A DNA stretch of 46,526 nucleotides from Mesoplasma grammopterae ATCC 49580 (lineage in GTDB: Bacteria > Bacillota_I > Bacilli_A > Mycoplasmatales > Mycoplasmataceae): assembly GCF_000701525.1 (NCBI RefSeq), contig NZ_JNJC01000006.1, forward strand, positions 1-46,526, in the 5' to 3' direction. Below are positions 8,481 to 18,112 of the stretch, one piece after another (the first letter of the stretch is position 1; every line of letters begins with the position of its first letter). The translations under genes and the position numbers were made by a program. The notes below the pieces were generated by a model, which saw only the letters and a list, made by a program, of their open reading frames with translations, was not told where the DNA came from and did no database searches.

Positions 8481-9233
8481 ATGAATTCAATATACAAAAA
8501 AGTTGATAACTTAAGTAGAGATAATAGAGAAACAACTTTTAAACTAATTGCTCAACAAATACTTAAAGATTTTTCAAAGGGCTTGTTTAGAGCACAAGAC
8601 GAGTTAGCTAAAAAATGTTTTGTAAGTAAGTCAACAATTACACAATTCGCTAAAATAGTTGAGTGTACAGGATTTCGTGAGTTGCAAGTTAGATTGAAAA
8701 TTGAATATGAAAATAATTTCACAGAAAAAAATGCAAATTACTCAAAACATTTAACAGTTAGAGAATATTATATTTCATTTGAAAAATGAATTTCAGAAAA
8801 TTATGATTTTTTAGTGGACTTTGCAAATGATATAAGGAAAAATGAAGAAGTATTTTTATTTCCTAGTTTTCAAACACAATATGCATCAACTTTTTTGATT
8901 GATGTTTTAGAAAAACATGATTATCAAGCTAACATTTTTAACTTAGAAAAAGATTTCAATAAATTAAAAAAAATAGAGTGAGAAAATAAGATTGTTTTAT
9001 TGATTTTAACTGGAAGAGATAACCAAAGTTTGAAATTAATTTATGAATACTTAACAAGTATGGGATCTAAAGTTTATATAATTTGTTCAACAAATTGAAA
9101 ATTTGATAATAACAATACTAAACCTATGTATTTTGATAATAAGCTTTGTCAAAGAAATTATGTTGACAGAAATTTTTGATTGATTAACTTATTTAAATTA
9201 TTAGAAGAATTATTGATGACAAAAGAATACTAA
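8481..9233 (+). CDS. MurR/RpiR family transcriptional regulator
   Basis: A 250-residue protein. The N-terminal 80 residues match the RpiR helix-turn-helix: an LIAQQILKDF helix, then LAKKCFVSKSTITQFAKIVE with the conserved S-x-S-T-I-x-x-F-A/S-K core, and GFRELQVRLKIE. The C-terminal 150 residues occupy the place of the SIS sugar-isomerase domain and contain alternating strands (EEVFLFPS, KIVLLILTGRD) but are divergent. These regulators sense sugar phosphates. It lies directly before a PTS permease and a phospho-beta-glucosidase, and so is the likely regulator of that sugar locus, probably sensing a phosphorylated beta-glucoside. Confidence 0.82.
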
Positions 9234-9326
9234 ACTAGTTTATTTTTTAAAAACTAATTTAGTATTTTATTTTTACTTTAATATTTTTATAAAAAATGAG
9301 TTGAAATATATACAAAGGAGAATTTT

Positions 9327-10854
9327 ATGAAATTTACAAAAGAAAATGTTACATTTCTTCTAGAAAATATCGGTGGATCTGAAAATATTGAAAAAGTAAG
9401 CCACTGTATTTCTAGAATGAGATTTAAGCTTGTAGATATTACAAAAGCTAACACTGAAGAAATTAAAAAACAAAAATGATGTAAAGGTGTTTTAATTGTT
9501 GGTGGTGAATATCAAGTTGTTATAGGAACAAAAATAGAAACATTTTATAAATTGTTTTTAAAAACAACAGGAATAAACGAGAACACAAATGATGAGTTAA
9601 AAACTAAAAAACAAAAAATGACTTTTATCATGTTTGTTTCATCAATTTTTAGTCCAATTATGATTTTACTTGTTGTATATGGAATGTGAGAAATGGTAAG
9701 AACACCTTTCTTCTTATCTTCTAATTCAACAGAAATTCCAACATTAATTGAAATTAATAGTTTTATGGAATTAATTTCAAAGGGATTAAGTTGATTTATT
9801 GTTATGGCTGTTTGTTGAAGCACTTTTAGAGTAATGGGGGGGACACCAATTATAGGTTTAGCAATTGGTGCGATTCTTATTAGTCCAATGTTAACACCTC
9901 TTTCAGCACTTGATCTTGATGGCGGTAAAACAATAATCCAAGCAATGAATGAGCATGGTTGAAAAATATTTGGAAACATTGTTTTTCCATGAAAAGTTTC
10001 ATTTGAAGGTTTAGTAATACCAATGATTTTTGTTGGGCTACTGGGAGTTTTCATTGAAAGAGGAATGAATAAAGTTAATTTAGGTGGAGCTAGAATGCTT
10101 ATTCAACCAATGGTTGTTATTGCTGGAACAGTTGTTGTAACTATGTTTACAATTGCTCCAGCAGGATTAATAATAACAAATTATATGTCTATATCATTTA
10201 ACTTTTTAATGACACACAATATAACAAAATATATATTCACACCATTAATAGGAATGCTATATGCACCAATGGTAGTATTTGGATTGCATAGAACTATAAC
10301 ACCTATATTAATGCAAGATATATTAAAATTTAATGGTAGTTTTATAATGGGATTACTGATTATTTCTAATATTTGTTTAGCTGTAGGTTGTTTAACATTT
10401 GGAAGATTAAACAAAAATTGTAAAGAAGTTAAAAATATTGCATATTCTAACGGTATTTCTGCATTTGTTGCAGGAGTGACTGAACCTGCTATTTATTCAA
10501 TTTCATTAAAGTATCTTTTTCCATTAATAGCTTCTGCTATAGGAACATATTTTGGGTGTTTATTGTATACTTCAAGTGGGGTTTGAACAAATGCTGCACC
10601 TTTTGGTATTTTAGGAATAATTGGTTTTGCTTCAACTGTACCACAAGGTATAAATGTAGAACAATGAGCTGGTGGTTCTATTGTTTGAGGAACACTAAGT
10701 GTAATTTTGGGAATATCAATAACAATATTGATGACAATAAGTTTAAGTAAGTTAAATTATTTTAAAGAAAGAACAAATAAAATACTTTTTGATGAATATG
10801 GATTTACTCCTGAATTAAAACAAAAAAGTATATTTATATTTAAAGGTAACAAAA

Positions 10855-10871
<17 letters not shown>
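9327..10871 (+). CDS. PTS sugar transporter subunit EIIBC, beta-glucoside-type
   Basis: A 514-residue PTS permease. The EIIB domain occupies about 1-80 with the phosphorylated Cys27 in SHCISRMRF, the hallmark of the glucose/beta-glucoside (bgl/suc/tre) class. The EIIC domain from about 95 to 480 has around ten membrane segments and the conserved GVTEPAIY motif at about 385-392. No EIIA domain is attached, so phosphate must come from a separate EIIA. It imports and phosphorylates a sugar at the membrane. The next gene, overlapping by 17 bases, is a GH1 phospho-beta-glucosidase, so a beta-glucoside is the likely substrate. RBS AAAGGAG. Confidence 0.9.
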
Positions 10872-12294
<1,423 letters not shown>

Positions 12295-12297
<3 letters not shown>

Positions 12298-12318
12298 AAA
12301 CCTTTTAAGGGTTTTTTT
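12295..12318 (+). terminator. Rho-independent terminator after bglA
   Basis: Hairpin AAAACC-TTTTAA-GGGTTTT followed by T-rich sequence, overlapping the bglA stop codon. Confidence 0.75.
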
Positions 12319-12333
12319 ATTTTGTGTAAAGAA

Positions 12334-12669
12334 ATGAAGAATTTGGTACTATGGAAGAAGTGGAAATTCTTATATCTGAAGCAAAGAAAAGAAATTGTTA
12401 ATAATTTAGTTCAGAATATTGAAAATAATTTAATAAATGGAGAAGAAGTTATAATTGAGAACTTTGGTAAATTAATTAAAGTTGAAAAACCAGTAAAGCA
12501 AACAATTAATCCATCAAATGGAGAAACTGTAGAAGTACCTGCAACAACAATAATTAAATTTAAACCTTCATGTAATTTAAAATTAATTATGTCAGATACA
12601 AAATGAACTGGAATTAAATACAATAAAAAAACTATTGAAACAATAACAATTGAAGAAGAACAAAAATAA
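12334..12669 (+). CDS. Divergent HU-like DNA-binding protein, N-terminus possibly frameshifted
   Basis: From about 12391 to the stop the frame encodes the HU/IHF core: a helix IVNNLVQNIENNLINGEEV, the IENFGKL turn (GFGTF in HU), a DNA-arm with INPSNGETVEVPA (HU: RNPKTGEEIEIPA) and IIKFKPSCNLK (HU: AFKPGKALK). A basic tail of about 20 residues follows. The N-terminus in this frame carries two TGG codons, rare here, and no RBS. A better HU-like N-terminus, MEEVEILISEAKKR from ATG 12351, lies in another frame and would join through a shift in the AAGAAAAG run near 12384-12392. It may be a pseudogene, or it may start at a rare codon (TTA 12370, 7 bases after AGAAGTGG). HU proteins bind and bend DNA. 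Confidence 0.5.
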
Positions 12670-12691
12670 GTCCTTAATATTTGAGAAGCAG

Positions 12692-12725
12692 TCTGCATTT
12701 GTGAAAAGAAATGCAGATTTTATTT
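12692..12725 (+). terminator. Rho-independent terminator
   Basis: Nine-bp stem TCTGCATTT/AAATGCAGA with loop GTGAAAAG, then TTTTATTT, after the HU-like gene. Confidence 0.85.
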
Positions 12726-12759
12726 ATAAATAATTAGCATAGTAACAGAAAAAATAGAA

Positions 12760-12878
12760 GTTGGCGAGCAATAAGAATTAAAAGTGCTGAAAAAACTATA
12801 TTTCTTACAAGCAAAAATATTTAAAAATTGCTCACAAGACCTCTATTATTTCAGTGGTCTTGTTTTTTTTTTTTTTTT
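12760..12878 (+). ncRNA. Candidate structured small RNA ending in terminator with T16
   Basis: No ORF fits the 243 bases between the HU-like gene and the exported-protein gene. Nested pairing is visible: GAGCAAT (12766-12772) with ATTGCTC (12827-12833), enclosing AAGAA (12773-12777) with TTCTT (12802-12806). Six bases on comes AAGACC/GGTCTT (12836-12861), followed at once by G and sixteen T. That last hairpin is a strong intrinsic terminator with no gene ending before it. The arrangement fits a free-standing small RNA of about 110 bases. It does not match 4.5S, 6S, RNase P or tmRNA as I know them. The ncRNA call is inference from folding alone. Confidence 0.35.
12836..12878 (+). terminator. 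Hairpin plus T16 tract, possibly also a promoter spacer
   Basis: AAGACC/GGTCTT stem with a 14-base loop, then G and T16 at 12863-12878. The T tract also lies between TTGTTT (12860-12865) and TAGTATAAA (12881-12889), the likely -35 and -10 of the next gene. Confidence 0.6.
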
Positions 12879-12912
12879 GATAGTATAAATCTAAACACAT
12901 AAAGGAGTAAAA

Positions 12913-14418
12913 ATGAAAAAACTAGTCCAATTATTAGGAGTAATAACATTAACTGGAACATCTGTTATAACTGCTGTCTCAATTCAATCTTATAATTCTA
13001 CTCTTGACAAAGAACCTCAAGCTCAGATAGTTAAAAAAGAAACTATTGAAAACATCCTACAAGAATCTGTTTCTGAATTAAGTTTGAGCGAAGAAGAAAT
13101 TATTAATAATCTAGAAAATGCGTTAAATGATATTCCTGGAATTGAAAAAACTGAAATAAAATTAGAAGAATCTTTTAGTACTATAGAACAAGAATTTAAC
13201 GTTAAAGTTAGTTTAGCTAAAAATTTTAAATGAAATCAAGAAAATTTTGAAGGTATTTTCAAAGTAAAAGCGTCATTTGATGATACAAGCAAAATCCTTA
13301 ATCATTTGGAGAATGTTAAACAAAAAATAATTATTTGATTTGCAGAAAAATATTTTGATGCAAGAAAATGAGTTGGTACTTATCCTAATGATGCATCATT
13401 ATCTAAATCTAAATACACCTTTGAACTTTATGACTATTTAGAAATTGAAGATGATAGTTATATAAAAGATATTGAGCATTTTTCATCTTCTATTGAACAA
13501 GCAAATAATTCAAATCAATTTGATGATAATTCAATTTATAATATCGTAATTATTCCAGAAGATACAGTTGATAAAAGTAATAATAGCTTTGATGAAGTTT
13601 TAAAACCCTTTGCAATAAATTTTAATAAACAAACTATTGAAGATGCATTAGAAAATAAAACTATAGAAGTTAATACATTTATAGGAAAAAACGATAAAGA
13701 ACTTATAACTGAGATAGAAAATATTTTAAAGAAAAATAATGAAAATATTAAGTGAGATATTATTGATTTTTCCTTAGATATTAATAAATATCCTTATATT
13801 ATACATTTAACTCCTTCAAATAAAGAAACATTCTTTTATAAACCCGATCCAATTAAGCTAGAAGTATCTTATTTAGAAATACCCGCAATAACAAATAATT
13901 TAAAATTTGTTGAAGTTAAAAATCGAAAAATTGATAATGAATCAAAATTATTAATTGAAATTAAACAAACTTTAATTGACATTGACGAAAGACTTAATGA
14001 TGATAATGTTGAAATAATTTTGACTTGTGGTATAGAGACTATACAAGAAGTTCAAACTGAAGTTTTTACAAATTTTGAAGTAAAGGCTTTACAAAATTCA
14101 AAATTGAAAGGTTCTAAAACTTTTGATATAATTGATCAGAGAAAATCAATTGATGTAGTTCTTTCAAATTTAAATGAAGTTGAAGTTAATGATATTTCTA
14201 TTGCAGCTCATACTACTAATCTAAACAAAGTTAGAGATGCAATTTCTCAAATTGATTCAGATTTAACTAAAGATGATCAAGTCGAGTTAGTGATGATACA
14301 AGGAACTGTAGATGGTAACCTAATTTGCAAAGCAGTTAAAGTTAGAGCTAAACCTAATTCTAAAAAATATATATCTGAACATTTAGTTAAATTAGTTTTA
14401 ACTAATAATTTAAATTAA
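12913..14418 (+). CDS. Exported surface protein of unknown function, no lipobox cysteine
   Basis: A 501-residue protein with TGA-Trp codons. The N-terminus (MKK, then a hydrophobic stretch to about residue 25) is a signal peptide like those of Mesoplasma lipoproteins, but no Cys follows, so it is either released or stays anchored by the uncleaved signal. The rest is rich in Glu, Asn, Ile and Lys. A loosely repeated unit (helix of 'I-E-x-L/I', then paired strands ending KVK-A or FEVKA) appears at about 45-115, 240-330 and 335-420. No catalytic motif was recognised. RBS AAAGGAG, 7 bases before the ATG. A terminator follows. Its promoter has a T16 homopolymer between -35 and -10. Confidence 0.65.
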
Positions 14419-14442
14419 ATTCCTGATAATTTAAAACTTATA

Positions 14443-14470
14443 AAGAACAGGTTCAAGCCTGTCTTTTTAT
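14443..14470 (+). terminator. Rho-independent terminator
   Basis: Stem AGAACAGG/CCTGTCT-like (core ACAGG-TTCAAG-CCTGT) followed by T5, downstream of the exported-protein gene. Confidence 0.82.
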
Positions 14471-14514
14471 TATAAATTTATAAAAAATCTTTATTTTAAC
14501 TAAAAAATAAATAA

Positions 14515-14640
14515 AGACAATATAATGATTGAATTATTTTAAAAATTAAAATAGTACTATAAAAGTAGGTGAGTTTTATACCTTAGAATAATAAGGAAAG
14601 TGAGCCAAAGGTGACAGTCTGTGCTTATTCTAGATTCTTA
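14515..14640 (+). promoter_or_regulatory. Promoter and structured 5' leader of the DUF2130-HEPN pair
   Basis: This 258-base intergenic region holds no ORF. A TATAAT is at 14521-14526, and a second promoter-like pair, TTGAAT 14529 and TAGTAC/TACTAT near 14552-14560, follows. Beyond it the sequence becomes G-richer than its surroundings and folds: AGGT/ACCT (14567-14583), CCTTA-GAATAA-TAAGG (14581-14596), and a competing 8-bp pairing TAGAATAA (14584-14591) with TTATTCTA (14625-14632). The last two pairings exclude each other, as in a switch. There is no T run after it and the RBS AAGGAGGAT lies 30 bases on, so any control would be on translation. It matches no riboswitch class I can name. Confidence 0.4.
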
Positions 14641-14676
14641 AAATAAAATCAAAATTAAATAAAGGAGGATATATCT

Positions 14677-16116
14677 ATGAGTGATATACTTTTTCGTTGC
14701 CCCAAATGTGGCGAAGAAATTACAAGAGATTCGTTTAAGGATCATAATTCAAACTGAACAGTTATTGAAAACTATCTAGTTGAATTGAAACAAAAACAAG
14801 AAAATGAAATTCGTATACAACTTAAAAATGAATTAATAGCACAAATGAATGATAAGCAAATTGCTGAGATTAATTTAGTTAAACAAGAAATGCTAAATAA
14901 TTTTAATAAGCAATTAGAAGTTTTAAATATTTCAATTAATGAAAAAGATAATTTAATTAATAAATTAAATGAACAAAAAACATTAGAAATAGATAAAGAA
15001 AGAAATGCTGTTATTAATGAATTCAATGAAAAAATTCAAACATACGAATTAAATATTCAAAAACAACAAAATATTATTGATCAATTAAATCAACAAAAGA
15101 TTGCAGAATTGAATGAAGCAAAAAGTAATTTATTAAATGAGTTTAATAATGTTAAAAATTCATTAGAAATTAAACTTGCAAATAAGGAAGTTCAAATTAA
15201 AGCTTTAGATGAAAAACTAAATCTTGAAATTGAGAAAAATAAAGAAGTTTTAATTAACCAATTTAGTCAAGAAATAAATAATTTAAAACTAGAGTTAAAT
15301 AATAAAAGAATTGAATTAGAAAATTTAGTAATTCAAAAAGAAGCAGAATCAAAAACTAAAGAATTAACTTTAATAAATGACTATGATAAAAGGATAGCTG
15401 ATTTAGTGCAGGCTAACCGTGAATTTAAAATTATTAACTCAAAACGTAAAGGTGAAAACTTTGAGCACGAAGTATATGAAGATTTAGTTAAAGCATTTTC
15501 ATTATTTGATGGAATTGAAAAAATTACAACTGGTGAAAAAAAAGCTGACTACCTACAAACTATTAAAAATCATAAACGTCAAGAAATCGGAAAAATTGTT
15601 TATGAAGTTAAGAATGCTGAGTGAAGTAATACTTGAATTCCTAAACTGTCAACTGATGCAGCAAGCAATAATACTAAATATGGAATATTAATTGCAACGA
15701 GTTTTAATGATAAATATCCAGGATTACCGTTTGTAAGAAGTGATGAATATGAAAATATTTGAATAACAGATTCAGAAAGTTTTATTTTTGTTGGGCAAAT
15801 TGTAAGAAGACTAGTTGAATTTGAAAATGAATACAATCAAAAAATTAAAACTGTTACAAATTCTTCAGATAATCAGTTATTTAAAGAACTAGAAAAACAA
15901 AAGGCTGAGTTAAATGAGTATTGAACAATCCAATTTCCAACAGCATATAAGAAAATGCAAAAAGAATTAGAGGATCTTGATAAAGTGGCTGATAGTTTGG
16001 AAAGAAACTCATCGAGAATTAAAAAATCAATTAATGTTATTAATCAACAATTCTTTAATAAAGTACAAAAAGGATTATCTAGTATACTTGGAGAAATGAA
16101 AGCACAAGACAAGTAA
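14677..16116 (+). CDS. DUF2130 family protein: zinc knuckle, long coiled coil, PD-(D/E)xK nuclease-like domain
   Basis: A 479-residue protein. It starts with a CxxC knuckle (Cys8, Cys11 in CPKCGEE) and a nearby Phe-x-x-His, then a coiled coil from about 35 to 245 rich in Lys, Glu, Asn, Leu and Ile. From about 255 to 400 lies the DUF2130 domain, with the nuclease-fold residues Glu260/Glu263 in KGENFEHE, Asp291 in KADYLQ, and Glu310-x-Lys312 in YEVKN followed by WSNTWIPKL. A second short helical region closes it. DUF2130 belongs to the restriction-endonuclease-like fold; its role is not established. RBS AAGGAGGAT. It overlaps the next gene by 1 base, so both are translated together. A structured leader precedes it. 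Confidence 0.75.
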
Positions 16117-16949
16117 TGAGCGCAAAGAAGAAAAAATTGCCAAGTGGTTTTTCCTACAGTCAATTTTGAATAACAGAAAATTTAAAATTTAAATTGAATT
16201 TCTTTCTTAAAAGTAATTATTTAAAAGAAGAAAAAGATTATTACTATATTTTTAAAAAAGAAATATATATGGATTTTATCCTAACGTTTAATTGTAAACC
16301 ACCTAAATGATTGATACATGATGAACAAGAGTTAAAATTGGACGAAAAATCAGGAAAATTTTGTTCATGATATAAAATTTTCAAAGAAGATTACAAAATT
16401 ATAGTTAACGAAATAGAATCTAAGTTCGGAGTAAACAATTTCGTTGAAATTTATCAAAATAAATTAAAAGAAATGAATATACCAAATAGTCTATTTGATT
16501 CAAATAATAATTTAAAAAAATATTATTTAGATATATCTGAATGAATTTCATGATTAAGTATTTTTAATTATGTAAGCACAGAATTAAAAATAAAAAAAAT
16601 TAAATTTTCTACAAAAAATTACAAAATATATAAAAAAGATTTTAAAAATTTTGAAAAATTTTCTGACTATGAATTTTTTGAAAAAATAGATACATTTAGC
16701 GAAATTAAAATTAAAAATTTTTTGAATAATGTAAAACATTTAAGAGACTATTTTTCACACTTTTGAAATTTTAAATTTAAAGAAGATGATTTTATTGAAT
16801 ATAAGACTATTAAATTTTATACAAAATTAAATTTACTTGCTATTTTAATTGAAATAAATGATGAAAGAGATTTTTATATATTACATCTTGTAAATTTTAC
16901 TGACATAATAAATGCAGTTGAATCAAAAACAAATAGTATTATAAATTAG
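16116..16949 (+). CDS. HEPN/Abi-like protein with R-x4-H motif
   Basis: A 277-residue protein, visible only when its seven TGA codons are read as Trp. The ATG overlaps the TAA of the DUF2130 gene. The protein is rich in Lys, Phe, Tyr and Asn. At 204-230 it has VKHLRDYFSHFWNF, placing Arg210 and His215 in the R-x4-6-H arrangement of HEPN ribonucleases. The following helix (YTKLNLLAILIEI) matches the layout of the Abi_2 (AbiD/AbiF-like) family, where an RN-x-x-x-H motif is followed by a Leu-rich helix. Overall similarity to Abi_2 is limited, so the family call rests on this motif and its place. HEPN proteins of this kind often cut RNA to stop phage or act as toxins. A terminator follows. Confidence 0.5.
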
Positions 16950-16953
16950 AATA

Positions 16954-16979
16954 AAAAGCTGCACTTGCAGCTTTTATTT
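16954..16979 (+). terminator. Rho-independent terminator
   Basis: Ten-bp perfect stem AAAAGCTGCA/TGCAGCTTTT with loop CT, then ATTTAT. It closes the DUF2130-HEPN unit. Confidence 0.88.
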
Positions 16980-17004
16980 ATATTACAATCATAAGTAGAA
17001 AAGA

Positions 17005-17130
17005 CTTTTTTAGTAATTTAACTAAAACAAACTTTCATAAATCAGAAGCTTAATATTTCATTAATAATGAAACTGGGTTAATCTAACTATCTGTTTGTGA
17101 TATTTAAAATGCCAATCAAAAATATCACAT
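17005..17130 (+). other. Gene-free interval with three successive hairpins
   Basis: Between the HEPN-like gene and the regulator at 17246 there is no ORF. Three perfect inverted repeats follow one another: TTTTAGT/ACTAAAA (17008-17027), TTTCATT/AATGAAA (17056-17072, loop AAT) and TGTGATATTT/AAATATCACA (17096-17129, 10 bp, 14-base loop). They could belong to a small RNA or be protein-binding sites. Nothing in the sequence decides which. Confidence 0.35.
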
Positions 17131-17203
17131 TTATTTATGCCTTTTCTACAATGTTTTTATATAAAAAAAATTACATATTTTATTATCTATAAGAAATATA
17201 TGT

Positions 17204-17231
17204 AAGTACTTAAAAATTTTTGAAAGTACTT
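17204..17231 (+). promoter_or_regulatory. Paired AAGTACTT palindromes, possible operator
   Basis: Two copies of the palindrome AAGTACTT, at 17204-17211 and 17224-17231, are 20 bases apart centre to centre, about two helical turns. The second ends 1 base before the AAGGAG ribosome binding site of the RpiR-type gene. The spacing suits a dimeric repressor acting on its own gene. Confidence 0.4.
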
Positions 17232-17245
17232 TAAGGAGAAAATAA

Positions 17246-17995
17246 ATGTTTAAGAGTATAAGAGAAAAATTAAATTTAATTTATGAAAGCAATGAAACTG
17301 TTTCTCACAAGTTAATTGCTAAGTATTTAATAGATTGTTTAGATAAAGGTTCTATACCAACTAGTAAAGAATGTTCACAAGTTTGTTTTGTTTCAGAATC
17401 AACACTTACTGCATTTTCTAAAAAATATGGTTATGAAGGCTTTAGAGAAATAATAATAAGAATAAAAGTTGAAAGAGAACTTTATAAGCCATTTGAAAAA
17501 ACTAAACTAAAAACTAAAGATACAAATGTGAGAAAATTATTTTTGAAATATATGGATCAAATTGATGCACAAGATCCTCAAGTAAATAAATTAATTGAAG
17601 AAATCAAAAATGCTAGAAAAGTTTTTATTTTCAGTTCCTATGAACAAAATGAAAATGTTGAATTATTTGCCAGTCAACTTCAATTTATGGATATTGAGTC
17701 ATATTTTAATTCAAAAAGAAGACTACACGACATGTGAATTGATAAAAGCAATGAAAGTGATTTATGTTTATTTATAGTGTCTGGATTGGATAATCAAAAT
17801 TTAGTAAGTCTATATAAACAAGCATGTGATATGAATAAAAAAACGTTTGTTGTGACATCGTCATCTCAAAGTCATAAATTTATTAATAATAAGAATTTGA
17901 TAGTCCTACAACAAGAGTCTAATATGGAAATATATTTATCTATAAGAAACATTATTTTAAATTACTTATTTACAAAAATAATAATAAAACTTTAA
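17246..17995 (+). CDS. MurR/RpiR family transcriptional regulator
   Basis: A 249-residue homologue of the regulator at 8481, of nearly the same length. The helix-turn-helix region has KLIAKYLIDCLDKG and then CFVSESTLTAFSKKYGYEGFREI, the RpiR core. The C-terminal part has the strand pattern of a SIS domain (RKVFIFSSYEQNEN, then DLCLFIVSGLDNQN) but is degenerate. No sugar gene is next to it: upstream is the HEPN-like gene, downstream are two ABC exporters after a weak terminator. Its target is therefore unknown; it may control itself through the two palindromes before it, or the exporters. One TGA-Trp at 17735. Confidence 0.8.
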
Positions 17996-18000
17996 AGAAA

Positions 18001-18026
18001 AGAAATGTGAAAGCATTTTTTTTATT
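18001..18026 (+). terminator. Weak Rho-independent terminator
   Basis: Short stem AAATG/CATTT with loop TGAAAG followed by T8, just after the regulator gene. Confidence 0.5.
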
Positions 18027-18112
18027 TTTTAGAAAATGATATTTTAATCTATCTAATTTCAAAACTAAATGGTATTATTTATATATTGAAAAAATACTTA
18101 AGAAAGGACTTT

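Noticed and set aside
9233-9275. Terminator after the first RpiR-type regulator
   Set aside because: The arms around ACTAGTTT and AAACTAATTTAGT pair only partly, so the call was too weak to list.
9545-10054. Long minus-strand open frame of 169 codons opposite the PTS gene
   Set aside because: It lies wholly inside the clear EIIBC gene on the other strand, has no RBS and shows low-complexity composition typical of a mirror frame.
12726-12878. 4.5S RNA, RNase P RNA or tmRNA
   Set aside because: None of their conserved core sequences is present and the length is wrong.
14772-15026. Minus-strand frame opposite the DUF2130 coiled coil
   Set aside because: It is the Ser/Leu/Phe-rich shadow of a Lys/Glu/Asn coiled-coil gene, without a start signal.
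14677-16116. SMC/Rad50-like protein, because of the long coiled coil
   Set aside because: There is no Walker A or ABC signature; the C-terminal domain instead has DUF2130 nuclease-fold residues.
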